Assembly (NCBI RefSeq): GCF_017876435.1 | Contig: NZ_JAGIOA010000001.1 | Location: 2,604,001 to 2,668,000, forward strand | Direction of reading: 5' to 3' | From: Microbacterium phyllosphaerae | Lineage (GTDB): Bacteria > Actinomycetota > Actinomycetes > Actinomycetales > Microbacteriaceae | Length of the DNA: 64,000 nucleotides | Shown here: positions 31,602-40,255 of the stretch, in pieces | Numbering within the stretch: the stretch's first letter is position 1 | Layout of the letters: every line of letters begins with the position of its first letter | Position numbers and translations under genes: made by a program | The notes under the pieces: generated by a model | Seen by the model: only the letters and a program-made list of their open reading frames with translations | What the model was told of the DNA's origin: nothing | The model's database searches: none

Positions 31602-33008
31602 TCAGCGGCCGACGAGGCCTGTGCGGTTGATCAGAAGGTCCAGCGCCTCATCCACGGCAGTGAGCACCCGCGCCGCGGCCTGGTAGGCGGTCTGGTAGGT
31701 GAGGAGGTTGATCGTCTCCTCGTCGCCGTCGACCGACGCGTTCGACTGCTGCGCGGTGACGGCCGCGACGGCGCCCATATCGGCGATGTCGGCACGCTGC
31801 CTGTCGCCGGCGACGGCGACGGCGAATCCGGTGACGAAACTCGACCAGGTCTTGCTCGGCCCCGTCGCCGACGATCCCAGCGTGCTGATGCGGTCGGCGA
31901 TCGTGGTGTCCTTCGCGCCGGCACCCGGAGCAGCCAGCGCGAGGTCGTCGAGGCCCGTGGGCACGACGCCGAGCCCCAGAGCCGCGGGTCCTGCGCCGGC
32001 GACCGAGAAGAAGTCGCCTCCCGCGGCGCCCGACGACGTCACTCCGGTGCGATGCACGTCGTTCACCGCCGTGGCGAGAGCGGCGGCGGTCTCGTTGTAT
32101 GCCGCTGCCACGCCTGCGAGAGTTCCGCCCTCCGACGCGGGAGCGAGAGAGCTGATCGTGCCGCCGATGATTCCTCCGGTGACCGACACGGCCAGGCCCG
32201 GTCGATCAGCCCAGGCGACACCGATGCGACCTCCGTCGGCGATGTCCTGGGGGCCGCTCGCGATGAGCGCACGACTGCTGTCGCCCGAGACGAGGGCGTT
32301 CCCGTCGACACGCAGAGTGAGCGTGCCGTCCGCCTCGACGCTCCCCTTCGCCCCGACTGCCGTCGAGAGCTGCTGCGCCAGGACGTTGCGCTGATCGATC
32401 AGCTCGTTCGCGTTCCGGCCCGACTGCAGAGCATCCCTGATCTGCCCGTTGAGCGTCGCCACCTGCCCGGCGACCGCGTTGACGTCGGCGATCTGACTGT
32501 CGACCTGACCGCGCAGGTCGCTCCACTGCCCCGCGATCGATTGGTACCCGGCCGCGATCTGGCCCACGAGCACGCTGGCGTTGGTGAGCACGACCTGCGC
32601 TGCTGCGGGATCCGGCGTGTTGGTCAGGTCCGACCACCCCGCCCAGAACCGATCGAGGTTGGCTGCGAGCCCGGCTTTGGTGGGTTCGGCGAGCACGTCC
32701 TCCGCCTGCCCGGCCGCCGTTGCACGAGCCACCCAGAAGCCGGACGTCGCGAGGGCATCGCGCACGCGGGCGTCGAGGATGTCGTCACCGAGCCGGGCGA
32801 TGCCGGTCACCCCGACGCCACCGCCGATGCCGAGGCCCGACGGCCACAGCCCCGTCTGACCGGGTGCCGAGACCGACACCTGATCGACGCGCTGGCGGGT
32901 GTATCCGGGTGTCGCCTGATTGGCGATGTTCTGACCGGTGACGGTCATACCCGCCCGTGCGGCGGAGAGAGCGGACTCTGCGAGCCGGAGCCCTGCGAAG
33001 GAAGACAT
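31602..33008 (-). CDS. flgK: Hook-filament junction protein FlgK
   Basis: 468 residues. N-terminal MSSFAGLRLAESALSAARAG and GQNIANQATPGYTRQRV, C-terminal INLLTYQTAYQAAARVLTAV DEALDLLI, the classic rod/hook/HAP ends that assemble as coiled coils. First ring above the hook. ATG 33008 chosen since it begins the conserved N-terminus. Eight bases separate it from flgN. Confidence 0.96.
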   Translation of the reverse strand: MSSFAGLRLAESALSAARAGMTVTGQNIANQATPGYTRQRVDQVSVSAPGQTGLWPSGLGIGGGVGVTGIARLGDDILDARVRDALATSGFWVARATAAGQAEDVLAEPTKAGLAANLDRFWAGWSDLTNTPDPAAAQVVLTNASVLVGQIAAGYQSIAGQWSDLRGQVDSQIADVNAVAGQVATLNGQIRDALQSGRNANELIDQRNVLAQQLSTAVGAKGSVEADGTLTLRVDGNALVSGDSSRALIASGPQDIADGGRIGVAWADRPGLAVSVTGGIIGGTISSLAPASEGGTLAGVAAAYNETAAALATAVNDVHRTGVTSSGAAGGDFFSVAGAGPAALGLGVVPTGLDDLALAAPGAGAKDTTIADRISTLGSSATGPSKTWSSFVTGFAVAVAGDRQRADIADMGAVAAVTAQQSNASVDGDEETINLLTYQTAYQAAARVLTAVDEALDLLINRTGLVGR

Positions 33009-33015
33009 GGTCCCC

Positions 33016-33498
33016 TCACACCCGGGTGTCGAGAAGTCGGGCGTCGGCGCCGCGGACGACATCGCCCTGCGGGTCGTACTCGCCGGTGGGCACACCGAGT
33101 CCGGCGATGGTCTCCTGCGTCACCCGGATCGCCGTGCGCAGTCGCTGTTCGTTGACCTTCTTCATGTCGCCGATCTCGTCGGCGAGAGCCGTCATGGCGT
33201 CGAGGTGCCCCGAGAGGACCTCGCGCCAGGCATCGGTGGGCGCGGCGTCGATCAGATCGCGAAGGGTCGTCGCCTCGGGGACACCCCATTCGTCAGCGAC
33301 GGAGATGACGAGCGTGTCGCGAGAGAGGGCGACCGTCGGCATCGCCGCCAGAACGCGCTCGATCTCGTTCGCCGCATGGTGGATCCAGCGGTTGCGTCCG
33401 GTCGCGAGCAGCATCTGCTGCTCGTCCAGCTTGAAGAGCAGCACCTCCAGCAGATCGCGCTCTCGCATCAGTTGCATGCTCAGGTCGTGAGCGGCCAC
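33016..33498 (-). CDS. flgN: FlgN-like export chaperone for FlgK/FlgL
   Basis: 160 residues from GTG 33498. All-helical: MQLMRERDLLEVLLFKLDEQ, QMLLATGRNRWIHHAANEIE, VNEQRLRTAIRVTQETIAGL. The helical plan and position directly before flgK-flgL fit FlgN, the cytosolic chaperone of these junction proteins. First gene of a unit with its own sigma-28-like promoter and an unusual leader with two competing hairpins. Confidence 0.85.
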   Translation of the reverse strand: MAAHDLSMQLMRERDLLEVLLFKLDEQQMLLATGRNRWIHHAANEIERVLAAMPTVALSRDTLVISVADEWGVPEATTLRDLIDAAPTDAWREVLSGHLDAMTALADEIGDMKKVNEQRLRTAIRVTQETIAGLGVPTGEYDPQGDVVRGADARLLDTRV

Positions 33499-33516
33499 GA
33501 TTCGTCACCTCGTCAT

Positions 33517-33548
33517 GTCACGGTTTCCGTGACGGGATCGCCCGTCAC
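33517..33548 (-). promoter_or_regulatory. Two mutually exclusive hairpins in the flgN leader
   Basis: In the RNA, GUGACGGG-CGAU-CCCGUCAC (33529-33548) and GUCACGG-AAA-CCGUGAC (33517-33533) are both perfect and share the GUCAC at 33529-33533, so only one can form. The second ends 5 nt before the Shine-Dalgarno. An ACGGA sits at their junction. It looks like an RNA switch for the flgN-flgK-flgL-fliW unit. Confidence 0.6.
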
Positions 33549-33556
33549 ATCCACGA

Positions 33557-33585
33557 CTATCGCGACAACGTGCGGACCAGTAACT
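33557..33585 (-). promoter_or_regulatory. Sigma-28-like promoter of the flgN-flgK-flgL-fliW unit
   Basis: Leftward AGTTAC (33580-33585), 16 nt, GCGATAG (33557-33563). Same pattern as five other sites in the cluster. Start near 33550. Confidence 0.75.
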
Positions 33586-33594
33586 CGGAGCGCA

Positions 33595-33610
33595 TGGGGA
33601 GAACTCCCCA
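33595..33610. terminator. Perfect 16-bp palindrome between csrA and the flgN promoter
   Basis: TGGGGAG-AA-CTCCCCA, 11 bp past the csrA stop and 10 bp before the flgN -35. The 2-nt loop makes it a poor RNA hairpin; it could be a protein-binding operator or a weak csrA terminator. Confidence 0.45.
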
Positions 33611-33620
33611 TTGACAGATG

Positions 33621-33869
33621 TCAGGAGGTGGTGCTTGTGCGTCCGAGGGCCCCCAGGAGCAGAGCCTCAGCCGTCTCACCGGACGAGGTCTGCGCCGCTT
33701 CCTGGTTGGCATCGCTCACCGCGAGGACGATCTCTGCACGGTTGATGCGCTTGTCCCGCGGGGCGTCGATGCCGACACGAACCCCACTCGGGGTCACCGC
33801 CAGGATCGTCACGGTGATGTCATCACCGATCACGATGCTCTCATTGGCGCGTCTCGTGAGTACCAGCAT
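33621..33869 (-). CDS. csrA: CsrA, RNA-binding translational regulator
   Basis: 82 residues. MLVLTRRANESIVIGDDITV, then ILAVTPSGVRVGIDAP and INRAEIVLAV, matches CsrA with the RNA-contacting L4 and R44 in place. The C-terminal tail is ~20 residues longer than in E. coli. It represses translation by binding ANGGA in hairpin loops near ribosome sites. Four flagellar leaders in this window carry such hairpins and fliW is present. It is the last gene of the fliP unit, 88 bp after flhA; its own Shine-Dalgarno contains GGAAGG, so autoregulation is possible. Confidence 0.95.
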   Translation of the reverse strand: MLVLTRRANESIVIGDDITVTILAVTPSGVRVGIDAPRDKRINRAEIVLAVSDANQEAAQTSSGETAEALLLGALGRTSTTS

Positions 33870-33957
33870 GCGTCGTCTGCCTTCCATGGCGTGAGCGCTG
33901 TCGCGCCCTCTGCTCACAAACGTACCGCACTCGACTCGTAAATGAGCAGAATTGCAC

Positions 33958-36024
33958 CTATACCGCAGCGCTGGGCAGAGCAGACTGCGTCATGCGGACG
34001 ACCCCGACGACATCAGTCGCGAGACCGCCGGCCGCCGCCTCGTCGTAAGACAGCACGGGGAGCCCGCCGACCTGCGATGAGACCATCCGCCGCACCGCCT
34101 GCCGCAGCGACGGAGCGCACACGAGCACCGGCTCCGGTCCGATCTGATCGAGCTCGGCGACCGTGCGCCGCACGTTCTCGAGCACCTGCATGGTCGCCTC
34201 GGGCGTCAACACGATCTGCGGTTGCCCCTCGACCACACGCATCCCCTCGAGCATCTGCTGCTCGAGCATCGGCTCGAACATCACGACGCGGATCCGACCG
34301 TCCTCGGCGAACCGAGCGGCGATGGCCGGACCGAGCGCGGCTCGTGCCGCATCGATCAGCCCTGCCGTCTCGGTCGACGTCTTGCCGCGGAGGGCGAGGG
34401 CCTCGTAGATGCGGGCGAGATCGTTGATCGGCACCCGCTCGGCGAGCAGCCCGGCGAGGACGCGCTGGATGCCGGCGAGCGACAGCACGGCGGGTGTGAG
34501 CTCCTCGACCGTCGCGGGGCTCGACTGCTTGAGGTGCTCGGTCAGCTGACGGACGTCCTCGAGCGACAGCAGCCGGTCGGCCTGGCTCTGCACGATGTCG
34601 GAGAGATGCGTGATGATGACGCTGGCCCGATCGATCACCGTGGCACCGGCCATGTCGGCGGCGTGCGACATCTCGGCCGGAACCCACTTGCCCTCGAGCC
34701 CGAACACCGGGTCCACCACCGCGGTGCCGGGCAGCTGCTCGAGCCCGGTGCCGATCGCGAGCACATGGCCGCGCGGCACGGCTCCGCGCCCCGCCTCGAC
34801 GCCGGCGATGAGAATCGAGTACGTCTGCGCCGGCAGGTCGATGTTGTCGCGGGTGCGCACCGGCGGCATCAGGATGCCGATGTCGAGGGCCAGTTTGCGA
34901 CGGAGCGACTTCACCCGCGTGAGCAGGTCGCCCGCTCCCCCGGAGGCGAGGTCGACGATGTCGGGAGAGAGCGAGATCTCGAGGGCGTGCACACGCATCC
35001 GATCCATCAGCTCCTCGGGCCCCTCGGCCCCCGCCTCCTCGGCCTCCTGCTGCAGGGCGTCGGCCTCGAGTGCCGCATCGCGGTCCTCGTTGGCCTTGAC
35101 CCGGGACGCCGCGAACAGGAGCACGCAGCCGATCACCAGGAACACCAGCAGCGGCATCCCGGGGATGAAGCCCATCGCGATCGCGGCGAGGCCGGTGATC
35201 ACCAGTGCGTTGCGCGACTGCATGAGCTGTCGACCTGCCGCCTGCCCCATCTCGGTCTCGGCGTTCTCGCGCGTGACGATCATGCCCGTCGACACGGCCA
35301 TGAGGAGTGCCGGGATCTGGGTGACGAGGCCGTCGCCGATGGTGAGGATGCTGTAGGTCTCCAGCGCATCCCCCACCTCCATGCCGTGCTGGACCATGCC
35401 GATGATGATGCCGCCGACGAAGTTGATGACGACGATCACGATCCCGGCGATCGCATCTCCCTTCACGAACTTCGACGCACCGTCCATCGCACCGTAGAAG
35501 TCGGCCTCCGCGGCGACCTCGGCGCGACGCCTGCGCGCCTCCGTGTCGGTGATGAGCCCGGCGTTCAGATCGGCGTCGATCGCCATCTGCTTGCCCGGCA
35601 TGGCGTCGAGGGTGAAGCGGGCACCGACCTCGGCGACGCGCTCGGCGCCCTTGGTCACCACGACGAATTGAATGACGGTGAGGATGAGGAAGATCACGGC
35701 GCCGATGACGAGGGATCCGCTGATGGTGATCTGCCCGAACGCCTGGATCACCTGGCCCGCGTGGGCTTCGCTGAGCACCAGGCGGGTGGAGGCGACGTTG
35801 AGCCCGAGTCGGAACAGCGTCGCGACCAGGAGAAGGCTCGGGAACACCGAGAAGTCCAGCGGCTTCTTGACGAACATCGCCGTGAGCAGGATCAGCAGCG
35901 CGAACGAGATGTTCAGGACGATGAGCACATCGAGAAGCCCGGTCGGGATCGGCACGATGAGCAGGAGGATGATGCCGACGACGCCGACGGGTACCGCGCC
36001 CTTGGACAGGATCTGACCGATCAT
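33958..36024 (-). CDS. flhA: Flagellar export gate protein FlhA
   Basis: 688 residues. N-terminal ~310 residues with eight membrane helices, including VFPSLLLVATLFRLGLNVAS and the FHIPEP-type loop LDAMPGKQMAIDADLNAGLI TDTEARRRR. A cytoplasmic domain follows, forming the nonameric docking ring for chaperone-substrate complexes. Length is normal. Lies 48 bp after flhB. Confidence 0.97.
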   Translation of the reverse strand: MIGQILSKGAVPVGVVGIILLLIVPIPTGLLDVLIVLNISFALLILLTAMFVKKPLDFSVFPSLLLVATLFRLGLNVASTRLVLSEAHAGQVIQAFGQITISGSLVIGAVIFLILTVIQFVVVTKGAERVAEVGARFTLDAMPGKQMAIDADLNAGLITDTEARRRRAEVAAEADFYGAMDGASKFVKGDAIAGIVIVVINFVGGIIIGMVQHGMEVGDALETYSILTIGDGLVTQIPALLMAVSTGMIVTRENAETEMGQAAGRQLMQSRNALVITGLAAIAMGFIPGMPLLVFLVIGCVLLFAASRVKANEDRDAALEADALQQEAEEAGAEGPEELMDRMRVHALEISLSPDIVDLASGGAGDLLTRVKSLRRKLALDIGILMPPVRTRDNIDLPAQTYSILIAGVEAGRGAVPRGHVLAIGTGLEQLPGTAVVDPVFGLEGKWVPAEMSHAADMAGATVIDRASVIITHLSDIVQSQADRLLSLEDVRQLTEHLKQSSPATVEELTPAVLSLAGIQRVLAGLLAERVPINDLARIYEALALRGKTSTETAGLIDAARAALGPAIAARFAEDGRIRVVMFEPMLEQQMLEGMRVVEGQPQIVLTPEATMQVLENVRRTVAELDQIGPEPVLVCAPSLRQAVRRMVSSQVGGLPVLSYDEAAAGGLATDVVGVVRMTQSALPSAAV

Positions 36025-36072
36025 GGGTCTCGCCTTCTCGTTCTCTCTACTCGTTCGTCACTGTGCGGCGGC

Positions 36073-37176
36073 TCAGAGGCCGCGGTCTCGGGTGCTCGCG
36101 AAGGGCATGGTGTGGGTGCCGCGAGCCGTGCCACGCCGCTTCAGGAACTCGATGAAGGCGAGGACCTGCGCGACCGCGGTGTAGAGCTCCTCAGGGATCT
36201 CCCTGCCCAGCTCGCAGGCCGCGTGCAGCGCACGCGCCAGCGGGATGTCTCGGACCATCGGCACCCCGGCCTCCTCCGCCTTCTCGCGGATCTTCTGCGC
36301 CACGATTCCTGCGCCCTTGGCGACGACTCGCGGGGCCGATTTGCCCGGCTCGTATCGCAGCGCCACCGCCACGTGCGTGGGGTTCACCAGCACGACGTCG
36401 CTGTCGCCGACGGCGGCGATCATGCGGTTGCGGCTCATGGCGAGCTGGCGAGAACGACGCTGGGAGCGCACCAGCGGGTCGCCCTCGCTCTTCTTGTGCT
36501 CGTCCTTCGCCTCGTTCTTCGTCATGTGCGTGTGCTTGCGGTTGCGCCGCATCACCACCGCCACATCGATCGCCGCGAGGAGGATGCCGACGGCGACGGC
36601 CACCTGCAGCAGGGCGACGGCTCCCCCGGCGGCCTGCTCGAGCAGCCAGGTGATGTTGTGGCTGCCGCTCGCCATGAGCACCGGCACGAGACCGGACACG
36701 ACGATCCACAGCGCGACACCGATCGCCGCCGTCTTGAGCAGGGCCTTCGCCCCCTCCCACAGGGCCTGTCGGCCGAACACCCTCTTGAGACCCGAGACGA
36801 TGTTGAACTGCTCGGTGCGCATCGTCACACCCCGCAGATGGATGCCGCCCTGGGCGACCGCCGTCGCGGTCGTGGCGAGGAGGACGACCACGAGCATCGG
36901 CAGGAGGATGCCGCCGAGCGATGAGATCGCCGATCCGAGCACGTCGACGGCAGCACCGTCTGTGGGGTTCTTCGCGACCGGCGCGACCGCGAGGAAGAGC
37001 TCGGTGAGCACCTGTGTCCCGGATCCGATGGTCGGCACCATCATGACCCCGGCCGCCGCGATGCACACCCACGCGGTGAAGTCCTGGCTGCGGCCGATCT
37101 GCCCCTTCTTCCGGGCCTCCTTGAGGCGGCGCTCGGTCGCCTTCTCGGTGCGTTCCCCGCTGTCGCTCTCGCTCAT
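36073..37176 (-). CDS. flhB: Flagellar export switch protein FlhB
   Basis: 367 residues. Four membrane helices (about 30-215), then a cytoplasmic domain with the self-cleaving N265-P266-T267-H268 in VLVNPTHVAVALRY, which switches export from hook to filament substrates. N-terminal SESDSGERTEKATERRLKEA is typical. Start overlaps the fliR stop by 4 bases. The C-terminal ~20 residues are an unconserved tail. Confidence 0.97.
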   Translation of the reverse strand: MSESDSGERTEKATERRLKEARKKGQIGRSQDFTAWVCIAAAGVMMVPTIGSGTQVLTELFLAVAPVAKNPTDGAAVDVLGSAISSLGGILLPMLVVVLLATTATAVAQGGIHLRGVTMRTEQFNIVSGLKRVFGRQALWEGAKALLKTAAIGVALWIVVSGLVPVLMASGSHNITWLLEQAAGGAVALLQVAVAVGILLAAIDVAVVMRRNRKHTHMTKNEAKDEHKKSEGDPLVRSQRRSRQLAMSRNRMIAAVGDSDVVLVNPTHVAVALRYEPGKSAPRVVAKGAGIVAQKIREKAEEAGVPMVRDIPLARALHAACELGREIPEELYTAVAQVLAFIEFLKRRGTARGTHTMPFASTRDRGL

Positions 37177-37934
37177 CGGGTCACCCCCAGGAGCAGTCGC
37201 GCGGCGTCCTCGGCGATCACCGCGACCACGCTCGGAAGCGCCGCGTACACGAATCCGACGAGCAGCAGGGTGAGCCCGATCTTGATCGGGAAGCCCATCG
37301 CGAACGCGTTGAGCGCGGGTGCCACACGGCTGACGAGACCGAGCCCGACGTCGGCGAGGAACAGCACGATCAGCAGAGGACCCGCGATCTGCACTGCGCT
37401 CAGCATCATCTGCCCCGCAGCGCCCACGAGCGCCTCCGCCGGCTTGCTGAGATCGATCATGCCCGTGACGGGGACGGCGTCGAACGAGCGGAACAGCCCG
37501 CCCAGCACCAGCTGGTATCCGTCGGAGGCGAACAGCAGCATGATGGCCGTCATCTGGAAGAGTCTCGTGAACTGCGCACCGTTGATGGCCATCCCCGGGT
37601 CGAACGCCTGCGCCAGCTGGAAGCCGCCGAACGTGTCGACCAGGTGTCCGGCGCCCTGGATGGCGCTGAAGAGCACCATCACCAGAAATCCGAGCAGGGC
37701 TCCGGTCAGGGCCTGACCCGCCAGCGCGAGCATGAACGCTCCGGTGTCGAGGCGCTCGTAGCCGGCGGTGACCACGGGTGAGACCGCCAGAGCCAGCCCG
37801 ACGCCCAGCATCGCCCTGACCCGCATCGGGATCGTGCCGTGGCTGAACGGCGGGGCGAGCACCAGGAAGGCCGTGATCCGCACGCACGCGAGCGAGGTGG
37901 CCTCGAGCCAGATGAAATCGATCGGGATGTTCAT
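37173..37934 (-). CDS. fliR: Flagellar export gate protein FliR
   Basis: 253 residues with six membrane helices; GFLVMVLFSAIQGAGHLVDT and DPGMAINGAQFTRLFQMTAI are typical of FliR. Forms the FliPQR channel. ATGA overlaps with fliQ upstream and flhB downstream. Confidence 0.96.
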   Translation of the reverse strand: MNIPIDFIWLEATSLACVRITAFLVLAPPFSHGTIPMRVRAMLGVGLALAVSPVVTAGYERLDTGAFMLALAGQALTGALLGFLVMVLFSAIQGAGHLVDTFGGFQLAQAFDPGMAINGAQFTRLFQMTAIMLLFASDGYQLVLGGLFRSFDAVPVTGMIDLSKPAEALVGAAGQMMLSAVQIAGPLLIVLFLADVGLGLVSRVAPALNAFAMGFPIKIGLTLLLVGFVYAALPSVVAVIAEDAARLLLGVTR

Positions 37935-38209
37935 CAGCCGCCGTTCAGCAGCGAGGGGATCCGTGCGAACATCTCGTTCGTGAAGGCGATCAGCTCGGCG
38001 ATCATCCACTGACCGCTGATCAGCAGCGCGATGCCCACGGCGACGAGCTTCGGCACGAACGAGATGGTCATCTCCTGCACCTGCGTGATCGACTGCAGCA
38101 GCGAGATCGCGAACCCGACCACGAGCGCCGTGATCAGCAGAGGCGCGCAGAGCTTCGCCCCGACGATGAGGGCCGCCTGGCCGATGTCGATGACCGCTTC
38201 CGGGCTCAT
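37934..38209 (-). CDS. fliQ: Flagellar export gate protein FliQ
   Basis: 91 residues, two membrane helices: IGQAALIVGAKLCAPLLITA and PKLVAVGIALLISGQWMIAE, with the conserved loop QSITQVQEMTISFVPK. Both ends overlap neighbours, as in the usual fliPQR order. Confidence 0.96.
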   Translation of the reverse strand: MSPEAVIDIGQAALIVGAKLCAPLLITALVVGFAISLLQSITQVQEMTISFVPKLVAVGIALLISGQWMIAELIAFTNEMFARIPSLLNGG

Positions 38210-39045
38210 CAGCCACCCCCGTTGTACGACTGGATCAGCGCGGTGATGACCATGCCCCAGCCGTCGATGAGCAGGAACAGGAGGATCTTGAACGGCAGCG
38301 AGATCATCACCGGCGGGAGCATCATCATTCCCATCGACATCAGTGCGCTGGCGACGACCAGATCGATGACGAGGAACGGCACGAAGATGATGAAACCGAT
38401 CAGGAAGGCGGCGCGCAGCTCGCTGATCATGAAAGCCGGCACGAGCGTCTGCAGCGGGATCGCAGCAGGATCCGTGGGGTTCTCCATCTGCGCCGCCCGG
38501 TGCATCAGGGCGATGTCCTCTTCCCGCGTGTAGTTGAGCATCCACTGCCGCAGAGGCTCCTGGGCGAGTTCGAAGGCCCGCCCGAAGTCGATCTGGCCCG
38601 CGCTGAAAGGGGCGACGGCGACCGCGTTGATGTCGGTGAGCACCGGCCACATGATGAACAGCGTCAGGAACAGGCTGAGACCTGCCAGCACCTGGTTCGG
38701 CGGGATCGACGGCAGTGAGAGCGCGTTGCGGGTGAGGGCCAGCACCACGAAGATCTTGGTGAAGCTCGACATCATCAGCAGCAGGGCGGGGGCGACGCTG
38801 AGCACCGTGATCCCCAGCAGCGTCATGATGCTGTCGGACGGCGTGCCGTTGATGCCGTTGATGGTGACGCCGTCGCCGTCGCCGGTCTCGCTCGGCACCA
38901 GCGCCGACACCGACGCGGCATGGGCGCCCGTCGCACCGACCAGGACGAGGACGGCCGCGATGCCGAGAGCGGCGGCGAGGAGGATCCACACACGCCGCGA
39001 CGGAGACGTCACTCGCGCAGGCGGCGAGGCGGCGGATGCGGGCAC
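38209..39045 (-). CDS. fliP: Flagellar export gate protein FliP
   Basis: 278 residues from GTG 39045 with an N-terminal signal/anchor, then LLLMMSSFTKIFVVLALTRN, PPNQVLAGLSLFLTLFIMWP and the C-terminal helices (ISLPFKILLFLLIDGWGMVI). First gene of the unit fliPQR-flhBA-csrA. The start follows CGGAG by 8 bases and is supported by near-identical leaders of flgB and fliH. A sigma-28-like promoter and two hairpins with ACGGAU loops lie directly upstream. Confidence 0.96.
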   Translation of the reverse strand: MPASAASPPARVTSPSRRVWILLAAALGIAAVLVLVGATGAHAASVSALVPSETGDGDGVTINGINGTPSDSIMTLLGITVLSVAPALLLMMSSFTKIFVVLALTRNALSLPSIPPNQVLAGLSLFLTLFIMWPVLTDINAVAVAPFSAGQIDFGRAFELAQEPLRQWMLNYTREEDIALMHRAAQMENPTDPAAIPLQTLVPAFMISELRAAFLIGFIIFVPFLVIDLVVASALMSMGMMMLPPVMISLPFKILLFLLIDGWGMVITALIQSYNGGG

Positions 39046-39071
39046 GGCGGCACTCCGAAGTTGGGTGACGT

Positions 39072-39111
39072 GGCCGATCCGTAGCCAGAGGGGCGAGCTA
39101 TCCGTGCTCGC
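39072..39111 (-). promoter_or_regulatory. Tandem CsrA-type hairpins in the fliP leader
   Basis: RNA hairpin 1: GCGAGC-ACGGAUA-GCUCGC (39093-39111), at the transcript 5' end. Hairpin 2: GGCU-ACGGAUC-GGCC (39072-39086). Core hairpins are 15 nt and 8 nt apart; the GTG is 26 nt further on. ANGGA in the loop is the known CsrA recognition feature. Confidence 0.72.
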
Positions 39112-39117
39112 AGTCGA

Positions 39118-39147
39118 CTATCGCGACAGGAGGGCGCAGGCGTAACC
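39118..39147 (-). promoter_or_regulatory. Sigma-28-like promoter of the fliPQR-flhBA-csrA unit
   Basis: Leftward GGTTAC (39142-39147), 17 nt, GCGATAG (39118-39124). Predicted start ~39111, the first base of hairpin 1. Confidence 0.8.
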
Positions 39148-39172
39148 GGGAGCGCTCGAGTCTCCGAGCAGG

Positions 39173-39595
39173 TCAGGCCACGGACTTGAGTGCGCGATCC
39201 ACGATGTCGTTCGACTGGTCGTCGTCGAGCGGAGACACGTCGGTCGTCGACTCCTCCTCGACAGGCGGGGCCTCCTGGGTGTCGACCACGTTGATGCCGT
39301 GCTCGGTGACTCCGAGGACGTAGCGGATGCCGCCGAACTCGGCCACCACGAGCTGAGCCTTGCCACCGATGCCCGACCGGGCGACGACCGTGATCTTCTC
39401 CGGGCGCACTCGCGGGGTTGCGGCCGGGCGCGTGGGCCTGAGCTCCGTCAGCTTGGCGAGCTTCGGCATCAGACCCGCCAGCGGGCTCACGCCCTTCGCC
39501 TGCGATTTCTGGAGGCGGCGACTGAGGAAGAGCAGCAGACCGAGCACCGCTCCCAATGCGACGATCGCACGCAGCGCGACGAGGATGTCGTCCAT
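39173..39595 (-). CDS. fliO: Flagellar biosynthesis protein FliO
   Basis: 140 residues. One N-terminal membrane helix (ALRAIVALGAVLGLLLFLSR), then a small basic domain with KITVVARSGIGGKAQLVVAE and GIRYVLGVTEHGINVVDT, as in FliO, an assembly factor for the FliPQR gate. Acidic C-terminal tail. Follows fliN by 3 bases; last gene before the fliP promoter. Confidence 0.88.
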   Translation of the reverse strand: MDDILVALRAIVALGAVLGLLLFLSRRLQKSQAKGVSPLAGLMPKLAKLTELRPTRPAATPRVRPEKITVVARSGIGGKAQLVVAEFGGIRYVLGVTEHGINVVDTQEAPPVEEESTTDVSPLDDDQSNDIVDRALKSVA

Positions 39596-39598
39596 GGG

Positions 39599-40255
39599 TC
39601 AGACGGCCTCTGCGCCGTCGAGGATGCGCTCGACCCGGATCGCGAAATCGCCCTCGGCGACGACGACGGTGCCGTGCCCGATCAGCCGACCGTTGAGCTT
39701 GATGTCGGCGGGCGAGCCTGCGGCACGGTCGAGTTCGACGACCCGGCCGGGCTCCAGCGAGAGCACGTCGCGCACCGGCATCCGCGTGCGTCCGATCTCG
39801 ACGACCAGCTCCATCTCGACACCGGCGATACGGCTCAGGCGCTGTGGGCCGGTGGAGGCAGCGGCCCTCGAGCCGTCGATGCGCACGGCGGCTCGCGCGA
39901 CGACGCTCCCCGCCGCGTCGACCATGTCGAACACCTGGGTGCCGGCGTCGGTGAAGACCTCCACGGCATCCACCTGCTCGCCGTCGCCGAGGGCACCTCC
40001 ACCGAGAACGGCGACCGCCGCCTCGAAGATCGGATGCAGTCGATCGGCCAGAGGCGCGTCCTTCGAGCCGTCCTCGAGCTGCGACGGATCGACCACCTGG
40101 ATCGCGAGACGCGCACCGGGGCTGCCCGTGAAGGTGACCGCGACAGCCTGCCCTGATGCTCCGGGGTCTGTCGACGGCGTCGGGATCACGGGGTAGCCGA
40201 ACGGCAGCTTGCCGGCGATCGCCGCGGCGATGGCGGTCTCGTGGAAGGTGCTCAT
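39599..40255 (-). CDS. fliN: Flagellar motor switch protein FliN
   Basis: 218 residues. The C-terminal ~85 residues are the SpoA domain: GVEMELVVEIGRTRMPVRDV, LSLEPGRVVELDRAAGSPAD, LIGHGTVVVAEGDFAIRV. A ~125-residue N-terminal extension resembles the CheC-like half of FliY, but I see no clear phosphatase motif. Part of the C-ring. Start overlaps the fliM stop by 1 base. Confidence 0.93.
   Translation of the reverse strand: MSTFHETAIAAAIAGKLPFGYPVIPTPSTDPGASGQAVAVTFTGSPGARLAIQVVDPSQLEDGSKDAPLADRLHPIFEAAVAVLGGGALGDGEQVDAVEVFTDAGTQVFDMVDAAGSVVARAAVRIDGSRAAASTGPQRLSRIAGVEMELVVEIGRTRMPVRDVLSLEPGRVVELDRAAGSPADIKLNGRLIGHGTVVVAEGDFAIRVERILDGAEAV

Noticed and set aside
33913..33950. Inverted repeat with TTTACG/CGTAAA between flhA and csrA, resembling a stretch upstream of the second sigma gene
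   Set aside because: Arms match imperfectly (about 8 of 11) and the two sites align only loosely; could be chance in an AT-rich gap.
34222..36924. A 900-codon rightward frame opposite flhA and flhB
   Set aside because: Composition is Asp/Arg/His/Leu noise and the opposite strand encodes unmistakable FlhA and FlhB.
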